18,476 nt of DNA. Origin: Pseudomonadota bacterium. Lineage in GTDB: Bacteria; Desulfobacterota; Desulfovibrionia; Desulfovibrionales; Desulfovibrionaceae. The notes beneath the pieces were generated by a model. That model saw only the letters and a program-made list of their open reading frames with translations, was not told where the DNA came from and did no database searches. The stretch spans positions 1 to 18,476 of the forward strand of contig JAEXRD010000060.1 of NCBI GenBank assembly GCA_023438245.1. Reading direction: 5' to 3'. Position numbers and translations under genes: made by a program. Positions 6,534 through 12,491 of the stretch are shown in pieces. The stretch's first letter is position 1; each line of letters opens with the position of its first letter.

Positions 6534-6560
6534 AGAAAGACCTGCCCCCCTGGAACAAAA

Positions 6561-7199
6561 GTGAAGAGCGAGCACATCCCAAAGGCCACCATCGCCCGCC
6601 TGGCGACCTATATTCAGGTGCTGTCCGATCTCAAGCGCGACGGCACCGATGTCGTTTCCTCCGAGCGGCTGGCCCAGGCGTGTTCCGTCAACTCCTCGCA
6701 GATCCGCAAGGACCTGGCCTACTTCGGCGAGTTCGGCGTGCGCGGGGTGGGCTACTATGTCCAGGACCTCATCACCAGCATCAAGCGCTCGCTGGGCATC
6801 GACCGCTCCTGGAACTGCGCCCTGGTGGGCGTGGGCAACCTGGGCCGGGCCCTGCTCCGGCATCGTGAATTTTCGCGAAAGGGCTTCCTCATCCGCGGGG
6901 CTTTCGACTGCGATCCCTACAAGATAGGCGAGATCGTCGAGGGCATGGAGATCGTCTGCTCGCGCCAGCTTCCGGCCAAGGTCAAGGAACTGGGCCTCGA
7001 GATCGGCGTCATCACCACCCCGCCCGAGCGCGCCCAGCGCGCCGCCAACTACCTCGTTGGCGCGGGCATCAAGGGCATCATCAACTTCGCCCCGGCCCGC
7101 ATCTCCGTGCCCGAGCACATCCACCTGGAGTACGTGGACTTCTTCCACTACTTCTACGCCGCCAGCTTCCACATCAGCTTCGACGACCACCGCGAATAA
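6561..7199 (+). CDS. rex: Redox-sensing transcriptional repressor Rex
   Basis: A 212-residue Rex protein, a dimeric repressor that binds DNA when NAD+ is high and leaves it when NADH rises. The start is the GTG at 6561, which gives the usual family length; the ribosome binding site is weak, and no better start exists nearby. The N-terminal winged helix (about 8-65) includes SSQIRKDLAYFGEFGVRGVGY, the recognition and wing region. The C-terminal Rossmann domain has the dinucleotide motif GVGNLG (90-95), and the usual swapped C-terminal helix HLEYVDFFHYFYAASF is present. The gene sits right after the F0 operon terminator, and a Rex box overlaps its promoter. In Desulfovibrio, Rex is reported to control sulfate reduction and ATP synthesis genes. 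Confidence 0.96.
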   Translation: MKSEHIPKATIARLATYIQVLSDLKRDGTDVVSSERLAQACSVNSSQIRKDLAYFGEFGVRGVGYYVQDLITSIKRSLGIDRSWNCALVGVGNLGRALLRHREFSRKGFLIRGAFDCDPYKIGEIVEGMEIVCSRQLPAKVKELGLEIGVITTPPERAQRAANYLVGAGIKGIINFAPARISVPEHIHLEYVDFFHYFYAASFHISFDDHRE

Positions 7200-7292
7200 T
7201 TCTTTTTTCTGTGCACGGACGCTTGACTTGCGACCGTACGCTGACCAAGTATGCGTATTCCGGCTTGGCCGAGTTCAGCTAGGGACGCACGC

Positions 7293-7802
7293 GTGCAGGA
7301 CATCGATCAATACCCCAAGGTTTTCTTGCAAACGGGCGACTGCTTCCTGGGCGTCAAGCCCACGCTGGTCACCACGGTGCTCGGTTCCTGCGTGGCCGTG
7401 ACCCTGTGCGACCCCGCGCGCCAGATCGGCGCGGTATGCCACGCCTTTCTGCCCGAGAGCGCCAGCTTCGCCGCCAAGGGGCCGGACCCGCAGGTCTGCC
7501 GCTTCGTGGACACCGCGCTGGAGAACATGTTCAGCTCCATGGCGCGCCTGCGCATCGACCCGCAGTCGCTGGTGGTGAAGGTCTTCGGCGGGGCCAGCGG
7601 CATCATGAGCGCCGGGCGGGCCAACCTCTTCGACATCGGCGGGCGTAACGTCACCGCCGTGCGCAAGTGGCTCATGAACATGGGAACGCCCATCACCAAG
7701 GCCGACGTTGGCGGCACCCAGGGCCGCAAGCTGCTCTTCCTCACGCACACCGGCGATGTGTGGGTGAAGCGCCTGAACCGCGCCGGGGAGTCCACGCCAT
7801 GA
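7293..7802 (+). CDS. cheD: Chemoreceptor glutamine deamidase CheD
   Basis: A 169-residue CheD, which converts specific Gln residues of methyl-accepting chemoreceptors to Glu and often binds CheC. I chose the GTG at 7293, with AGGGAC seven bases upstream; an ATG at 7251 in the same frame lacks a ribosome binding site and would add 14 atypical residues. Catalytic residues Thr27, Cys33 (in GSCVAV) and His50 keep exactly the spacing of Thr21, Cys27 and His44 in the Thermotoga maritima enzyme. VVKVFGGASGIM and the terminal GRKLLFLTHTGDVWVKRL are also characteristic. No other chemotaxis gene is nearby. The stop codon overlaps the start of the decarboxylase gene as ATGA. A TTGACT at 7223-7228 may be the -35 box of its promoter. 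Confidence 0.93.
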   Translation: MQDIDQYPKVFLQTGDCFLGVKPTLVTTVLGSCVAVTLCDPARQIGAVCHAFLPESASFAAKGPDPQVCRFVDTALENMFSSMARLRIDPQSLVVKVFGGASGIMSAGRANLFDIGGRNVTAVRKWLMNMGTPITKADVGGTQGRKLLFLTHTGDVWVKRLNRAGESTP

Positions 7803-8605
7803 AGACGCTCCAACGACTTTTCCTCACCCTGGCCGCCGTCCTCCTGCTGGCCCAGGCCCCCCATGCCGCGCAGCCGCAGAAGGCCCGCGCCCAGGCACCG
7901 GAACTGTTCCAGGCCGGGGTCATCGATGCCCTGCTGGCCGGGGGCTACGACGGCTTCCTGACGCTCTCCGAGCTGGCGCGCGCCGGGAATTTCGGCCTGG
8001 GCACCTTCCACACGCTGGACGGCGAGATGGTGGTGCTCGACGGCGTGGTCTACCAGGTGCCCGCCGACGGCCGCGTGCGCAAGGCCGACCTGCGCGGCGG
8101 CACGCCCTTCGCCCAGGTGGTGCCCTTCCGGCCCGGAAAGGGCGTGGCGCTGGCCCCCGGGGCCGGCCTGAAGGACGTGGAGCAGGCCCTGGACGCGCAG
8201 CTGGGCGATCCCAACGTGTTCGCCGCCGCCCGCGTGGAGGCCACCTTCGCCACGCTCACCGCGCGCAGCGTGCCCGCCCAGAAGCCCCCCTACCGCCCGC
8301 TGGCCGAGGTGGCCAAGGAGCAGAGCGTATTCCCGTTCGCCAATGCGGCCGGAACGCTGGTGGGGCTGCGCGGCCCGGCCTTTGCAAAGGGCATGGGCGT
8401 TCCGGGCTGGCACTGGCACTTCCTCACCCGGGACCGCGATCGCGGCGGCCACGTCATGGACTTCCGGCTCTCGGAAGGCGGCGGACGGGCCGGGCTCATG
8501 GCCATACGGGGTTTCCGGCTGGCGCTGCCGAAGGGCGGCATGCCCGGCCTGGACCTGGCCCGCGACCGCTCGGACGAGCTGAAGGCCGTGGAGACGGGAA
8601 AATGA
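7799..8605 (+). CDS. Alpha-acetolactate decarboxylase, probably exported
   Basis: A 268-residue enzyme of the AlsD/BudA family that decarboxylates alpha-acetolactate to acetoin. The start ATG overlaps the cheD stop as ATGA and has GGGGAG upstream. Residues 1-24 form a signal peptide (basic MKTLQR, hydrophobic core, APHAA cleavage site), so it probably acts in the periplasm, unlike most family members. Family features follow in order: GLGTFHTLDGEMVVLDG with Glu76, TPFAQVVPF, the TARSVPAQKPPY segment with the conserved Arg156, then GWHWHF and GGHVMDF. His205, His207 and His218 are the expected zinc ligands. All key residues are present. No acetolactate synthase gene is visible in the window. 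The stop overlaps the start of the glycosyltransferase gene as ATGA. Confidence 0.93.
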   Translation: MKTLQRLFLTLAAVLLLAQAPHAAQPQKARAQAPELFQAGVIDALLAGGYDGFLTLSELARAGNFGLGTFHTLDGEMVVLDGVVYQVPADGRVRKADLRGGTPFAQVVPFRPGKGVALAPGAGLKDVEQALDAQLGDPNVFAAARVEATFATLTARSVPAQKPPYRPLAEVAKEQSVFPFANAAGTLVGLRGPAFAKGMGVPGWHWHFLTRDRDRGGHVMDFRLSEGGGRAGLMAIRGFRLALPKGGMPGLDLARDRSDELKAVETGK

Positions 8606-9564
8606 ACGTTTTGATGATCGCGGTGAACGACCCTGCCGGAACCGGAATCCAGTTCTGCAAGGCCGTGAACCGCTCCGGCAGGCACACCTGCCGCATGGTC
8701 ACCCTGGAGACGCGCTACACGCACTCCTGGGAGAAGGACCTGCACGTCCCAGATCTGGACGGGGCCGGACTGGCCGAGCTGGAACGGCTGCTGAAGACCA
8801 GCGACGTCTTCCATTTCCACATGACCGCCGACGAGCACCTGCGCCTGGGGCCGTTTCTTCCCGCCGACTTCCTGGCTGGCAAGGGCGTTGTGCACCACGA
8901 GCACGGCCACCACGAGTTCCGGAGCGACCCGGAGCGCTTCCGGCGCAAGTACCGCGAGCTGGGCCGCAACCACCTGCTGGTGAGCACGCCGGACCTCAAG
9001 GCGCTCATGCCCGAGGCGATGTGGCAGCCCAATCTCGTGCCGCAGCACGAGGAGCTGTTCCGCCCGCTTGAGCGCGCGCCGAAGGACTGGCACGGCCCCT
9101 TCCGGCTGGCGCACTCGCCCACGCGCAAGGACCTGAAGAACACCGACGACCTGCTGGCCGTGGCGACGGGTTTCGGGCCGCAGGAACTGGCGCTCGACCT
9201 CATCGACAACGTGCCCAATTGCGAATGCCTGGCCCGCAAGCGCGCCTGCCACGCCCTGTTCGACCACATGCAGGGCTACTACGGCGTGAGCAGCCTGGAG
9301 GGCCTGAGCCAGGGCCTCCCGGTCATCGCGGGGCTGAACGAGTGGAACCGCGGGCACGTGTGCGAGTTCTCCGGCGTGGCGGAGTGCGACCTGCCCTGGG
9401 TGCTGGCCCATGACCGCCATTCGCTGGACGCGGCGCTCAGGCGGCTCATGGCCGACCGCGCCCTGTGCCGGGAGATCGGGGCCGCCTCGCGGCGCTTCGT
9501 GGAGCTGGCCTGGAGCGAGGCCAAGGTGGCCGCCCGGCTCATGGACTTCTGGGAGCGCATGTAG
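8602..9564 (+). CDS. Glycosyltransferase, GT-B fold (GT4-like)
   Basis: A 320-residue protein that looks like a small glycosyltransferase transferring a sugar from a nucleotide donor. The ATG overlaps the preceding stop (ATGA), with GGAG eight bases upstream. The N-terminal half begins MNVLMIAVNDPAGTG and includes a His-rich strand HHEHGHHEF (98-106) in the place where GT-B enzymes reach the nucleotide-binding half. The C-terminal half has HSPTRKDLKNTD (171-182), like the HxPxxxxxKGT motif, and YYGVSSLEGLSQGLPVIAG (226-244), a GT4-type donor-binding segment with Glu233. The usual second Glu of the E-x7-E motif is not in place, so the family match is loose. There is no signal peptide or membrane helix. 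The acceptor is unknown; envelope glycan synthesis is a guess from context. Confidence 0.8.
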   Translation: MNVLMIAVNDPAGTGIQFCKAVNRSGRHTCRMVTLETRYTHSWEKDLHVPDLDGAGLAELERLLKTSDVFHFHMTADEHLRLGPFLPADFLAGKGVVHHEHGHHEFRSDPERFRRKYRELGRNHLLVSTPDLKALMPEAMWQPNLVPQHEELFRPLERAPKDWHGPFRLAHSPTRKDLKNTDDLLAVATGFGPQELALDLIDNVPNCECLARKRACHALFDHMQGYYGVSSLEGLSQGLPVIAGLNEWNRGHVCEFSGVAECDLPWVLAHDRHSLDAALRRLMADRALCREIGAASRRFVELAWSEAKVAARLMDFWERM

Positions 9565-9626
9565 CCCGCCCGCTTTGCAAGCCCCGAGATTTGGTGTACG
9601 TATCCGGGAACAGGGAAGGGGGCTGC

Positions 9627-10829
9627 ATGGGCGGAAAATTGAGGAATTTCGGCGCGGGACTTGTGGTGGCCGCCAGCCTTGCGCTGTGCGTGCCTGCGTT
9701 TGCGGCGGAGAACGACATCCGCCTGCCCGTGGACAAGAGCGCCACGCCCGATCCCCTGGGCGAGATGATGAAGGGCAAGAAGCCCGCCCCTGAGAAGAAA
9801 TCCGAGGACGAGAAGAAGGCCGCCGACCAGAAGATGGCCGACGACAAGAAGGGCGCGGCCAAGCGCCTGGAGCCCGACGGCGTGGCGCGCGGCGAGGCCC
9901 GCAAGCCAGACGAGAAGAAGCCCGAGGAGAAGAAGGCCGAGGCCAAAAAGCCCGAAGCCGCCAAGCCCGAGGCAAAAAAATCCGAGGAGAAGAAGCCCGA
10001 GCCCAAGAAGCCTGAGGCGAAGAAGCCCGAGCCGAAAAAGACGGAAGCCGCGAAGCCCGCGCCCAAACCGGCCCCGGCTCCGAAGCCAGCGCCCGGCGCG
10101 GACAACGCCACGGCCCCGGCTCCGGCCCAGGCACCGGCAGCCGCCAAGCCAGCCGCGGCCAAAGCCCCGGCTCCGAAGCCCGCACCGCCCGCCAAGACGG
10201 AAATGAAGCCCGCTCCCGCCCCGGCCGCCAAGCCGGCGAACAACGCCACGGCTCCCGCGCCGGCCAAGCCCGCTCCCAAGCCCACCCCGGTTCCCAAGCC
10301 GGTCCCGGCCCCCAAGCCCGTGCCCGGCTCGGACAACGCCACGGTCCCGGCTCCGGCTCCGGCCCAGGCAGCGGGAGCCGCCAAGCCCGCTCCGGCGCCC
10401 AAGCCCGCTCCCAAGCCCCATGTCGACCCTGTGGCCTTCGTCATGCCCGCCGGGCCTGCCGGTGGCGCGCCCGCGCACGTGGAACTCCCGTCGGAGGGCC
10501 AGTTCCTGGGCGATGTGGGCATCGAGTTCCAGCACACCCAGATCATCCTGCGCGCGGCCACCGGCAAGGACGTGGAGCGCGTGACCTGGTTCTACCTCAA
10601 GGACCTGCGCCGCCTGGCCCTGGACCTGCGCGGCCAGTGGCGCAGGAAGGGCCCGGAAACCCTGCGCTACGAGACCGGCCCGGTGAAGCATGTGGTCACC
10701 GGCGAGCACCCGGACCGCCTGCGCCTGGTGCTGGAGTTCCGCGAGGGCGCGGTGCGCCCGGATATGGACCCCGTGGTGGTGCGCGAGCCGGGGGGCGGCG
10801 TCACCGTCACCATTCCATTGGCTCGCTGA
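9627..10829 (+). CDS. AMIN-domain envelope protein with long Lys/Pro/Ala linker
   Basis: A 400-residue exported protein. The ATG at 9627 follows AGGGAAGGGGG. Residues 1-27 are a signal peptide ending AFAA. Residues about 45-140 are Lys/Glu/Pro repeats (KKPEPKKPEAKKPEPKK), and about 140-266 are Ala/Pro/Lys repeats (PAPKPAPAPKPA), a linker long enough to cross the periplasm or the cell wall mesh. The C-terminal part, about 295-398, matches the AMIN domain by pattern (GIEFQHTQIILRAATG, WFYLKDLRRLALDLRG, HVVTGEHPDRLRLVLEF, VTVTIPLAR). AMIN domains localise AmiC amidases and PilQ secretins at peptidoglycan; no amidase or secretin domain is fused here. Three NAT tripeptides (Asn160, Asn206, Asn237) recur in the linker. 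A promoter may lie at about 9574-9602, but the boxes are weak. Confidence 0.87.
   Translation: MGGKLRNFGAGLVVAASLALCVPAFAAENDIRLPVDKSATPDPLGEMMKGKKPAPEKKSEDEKKAADQKMADDKKGAAKRLEPDGVARGEARKPDEKKPEEKKAEAKKPEAAKPEAKKSEEKKPEPKKPEAKKPEPKKTEAAKPAPKPAPAPKPAPGADNATAPAPAQAPAAAKPAAAKAPAPKPAPPAKTEMKPAPAPAAKPANNATAPAPAKPAPKPTPVPKPVPAPKPVPGSDNATVPAPAPAQAAGAAKPAPAPKPAPKPHVDPVAFVMPAGPAGGAPAHVELPSEGQFLGDVGIEFQHTQIILRAATGKDVERVTWFYLKDLRRLALDLRGQWRRKGPETLRYETGPVKHVVTGEHPDRLRLVLEFREGAVRPDMDPVVVREPGGGVTVTIPLAR
9759..10424 (+). repeat. Degenerate coding repeats of the Lys/Pro/Ala linker
   Basis: The DNA is built from variants of AAGCCCGAG/AAGAAG in the first half and AAGCCCGCTCC/GCCCCGGCT in the second. A longer imperfect unit of roughly 60 bases, from GGACAACGCCACGG to GCCGCCAAGCC, occurs near 10095-10150 and again near 10326-10389, with a shorter related copy near 10233-10268. 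Such tracts vary in length by slippage and recombination. Confidence 0.75.
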
Positions 10830-10911
10830 CGCTCGCAGGCCCCTGGCGCACTAGCGTCGCGCAGGCCCCTGGCGCTGCGGGCGAGCCGCGGGCGCCCGCT
10901 CCGGCCAATGG
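10815..10911. repeat. Nested inverted repeats and a 16-bp direct repeat after the AMIN gene
   Basis: CCATTGG (10815-10821) pairs with CCAATGG (10905-10911), GGCTCGC (10820-10826) pairs with GCGAGCC (10881-10887), and GCGGGCGCCCGC (10888-10899) is a palindrome. Inside, CGCAGGCCCCTGGCGC occurs twice, at 10834-10849 and 10860-10875, a period of 26 bases. The stretch from 10830 to 11049 holds no gene that I can support. The structure overlaps the last codons of the AMIN gene and could end transcription or be a remnant of a repetitive extragenic element. Confidence 0.6.
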
Positions 10912-11049
10912 CCCGCCGTAACCAAATCGTCACCCAGGCGTGGCCCGAGCGTCGCAGCCGGAACGTATCTTCCATTTCCGAACGGCCCGCCCACTTTCGA
11001 AGGCGCGGCCAAGAGCCCCCAGAACACGGTGGAGGAGATGGCTGACCCC

Positions 11050-11808
11050 ATGAGCAACACCAAGATCGTTGCGGAAAACCTGGACTTCTTCTACGGAGAC
11101 TTCCACGCCCTGCACCAGGTGAACCTGGGCTTTGAGGAAAAGCAGGTCACGGCCCTCATCGGGCCATCCGGTTGCGGCAAGAGCACCTTCCTGCGCTGCA
11201 TCAACCGCATGAACGACCTGATTCCCGGCACGCGCGTGGTGGGCAGGCTGGCCCTGGACGGCGAGGACATCCACGACCCCAAGGTGGACGTTGTGGCCCT
11301 GCGCCGCCGCATCGGCATGGTTTTCCAGAAGCCCAACCCCTTTCCCAAGACCGTGTACGAGAACGTGGCCTACGGCCTGCGCGTCAACGGCGTAAGCGAC
11401 AAGCGCGTGCTGGACCAGAGCGTGGAGCAGAGCCTGCGCGGCGCGGCCCTGTGGGACGAGGTCAAGGATCGCCTGGGCTCCTCGGCCCTGGGGCTTTCCG
11501 GCGGCCAGCAGCAGCGCCTGTGCATCGCCCGCGCCCTGGCCGTACGGCCCGAGGTGCTGCTCATGGACGAGCCCGCCAGCGCCCTGGACCCCATCGCCAC
11601 GCAGAAGATCGAGGACCTGATCCACGAACTCAAGCGCGATCTGACCATCATCATCGTGACCCACAGCATGCAGCAGGCCGCCCGCGTGTCCGACCGCACG
11701 GCCTTCTTCTACATGGGCAAGCTTATTGAGGAGGGCGACACCCGCACCATCTTCACCAAGCCGCGCAATCGTCAGACCGAAGACTACATCACCGGCCGCT
11801 TCGGCTAG
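11050..11808 (+). CDS. pstB: Phosphate ABC transporter ATP-binding protein PstB
   Basis: A 252-residue ATPase that powers high-affinity phosphate import by the PstSCAB transporter at the inner membrane. I chose the ATG at 11050, which gives MSNTKIVAENLDFFYG and a typical length; GGAGGAG lies 12 bases upstream, and another ATG at 11038 directly abuts that site. Motifs: Walker A GPSGCGKST (38-46), Q-loop MVFQKPNPFPKTVYENV, signature LSGGQQQRL, Walker B VLLMDEPASALDP and H-loop IIVTHSMQQA. The Phe/Pro-rich Q-loop and the C-terminal EDYITGRFG are specific for PstB. It is followed after 12 bases by phoU. The permease and binding-protein genes are not upstream, where the AMIN gene lies instead. No Pho box is visible. 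Confidence 0.96.
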   Translation: MSNTKIVAENLDFFYGDFHALHQVNLGFEEKQVTALIGPSGCGKSTFLRCINRMNDLIPGTRVVGRLALDGEDIHDPKVDVVALRRRIGMVFQKPNPFPKTVYENVAYGLRVNGVSDKRVLDQSVEQSLRGAALWDEVKDRLGSSALGLSGGQQQRLCIARALAVRPEVLLMDEPASALDPIATQKIEDLIHELKRDLTIIIVTHSMQQAARVSDRTAFFYMGKLIEEGDTRTIFTKPRNRQTEDYITGRFG

Positions 11809-11820
11809 GGGGAGGATGAT

Positions 11821-12486
11821 ATGCAGCAACGTGTCCATTTCAGCCACAAGCTCGAAGAACTGCGCATGATGGTGCTGCGCATGTCCGCCCTTGCGGAGAA
11901 TGCCGCCCGGAACGCCGCCCGCGCCTATCTCGCCGGGGACTCCGACCTGGCCGAGGAGGTCATCATGGGCGATGGCGAGATCAACGCCCTGGAAGACAGG
12001 ATCGACGCCTTCACCCTGGAACTGCTGGCCCTGGACCAGCCCATGGCCTGCGACCTGCGCTCCATCATCGGGGCCATGCGCATGAGCGTGAACCTGGAGC
12101 GCGTGGGCGACGAGGCCGTGAACCTGGCCCACCGCGCGGTGTTCCTGTCCACCCGGCCGGCCATGCCCGCCAATCCGCGCATGGAGCAGCTGGCCGGGCA
12201 GGTGCTGGAAATGCTGGGCCGCGCCGTGCGCGCCTACGCCGACAAGGACACCGAACTGGCCGGCCAGATCTGCGCCATGGACCACACCGCCGACGAGCTT
12301 TCGCTCAAGGTGCTCAAGGAGTGCATCAACACCATGGTGGAGGAGACGCGCATCATCGAGCGCAGCGTGCACGTCATCATGGCCTCGCGCCACCTGGAGC
12401 GCATCGGCGACCTGGCCACCAACCTGGGCGAGGTGGTCATCTTCATCAAGGAAGGGCTGGACGTGAAGCACAAGTGCAAGGGCTAG
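11821..12486 (+). CDS. phoU: Phosphate signalling complex protein PhoU
   Basis: A 221-residue all-helical protein made of two three-helix bundles. PhoU links the Pst transporter to the PhoR sensor kinase and keeps the phosphate regulon off when phosphate is plentiful. GGGGGAGG lies five bases before the ATG. Each half carries the family metal-binding helix: MSVNLERVGDEAVNLAHRA in the first and ASRHLERIGDLATNLGEVV in the second. The start HFSHKLEELRMMVLRM is typical. It forms an operon with pstB. It ends only five bases from the stop codon of the convergent histidine kinase gene, with no terminator between them. No PhoR or PhoB homologue is in the window; the neighbouring kinase belongs to another operon. 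Confidence 0.96.
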   Translation: MQQRVHFSHKLEELRMMVLRMSALAENAARNAARAYLAGDSDLAEEVIMGDGEINALEDRIDAFTLELLALDQPMACDLRSIIGAMRMSVNLERVGDEAVNLAHRAVFLSTRPAMPANPRMEQLAGQVLEMLGRAVRAYADKDTELAGQICAMDHTADELSLKVLKECINTMVEETRIIERSVHVIMASRHLERIGDLATNLGEVVIFIKEGLDVKHKCKG

Positions 12487-12491
12487 GGCCC

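Noticed and set aside
6276..6560. N-terminal extension of Rex into atpE
   Set aside because: It would run through atpE and the terminator; Rex proteins start near the GTG at 6561.
7223..7252. Promoter of cheD with TTGACT as -35
   Set aside because: The -35 is good but no -10 better than AAGTAT lies at 17-18 bases, so it is only mentioned under the gene.
10917..10936. A possible Pho box half (CGTCAC) ahead of pstB
   Set aside because: Only one half-site resembles the CTGTCAT/CTGTCAC repeat and no second copy lies at the right spacing.
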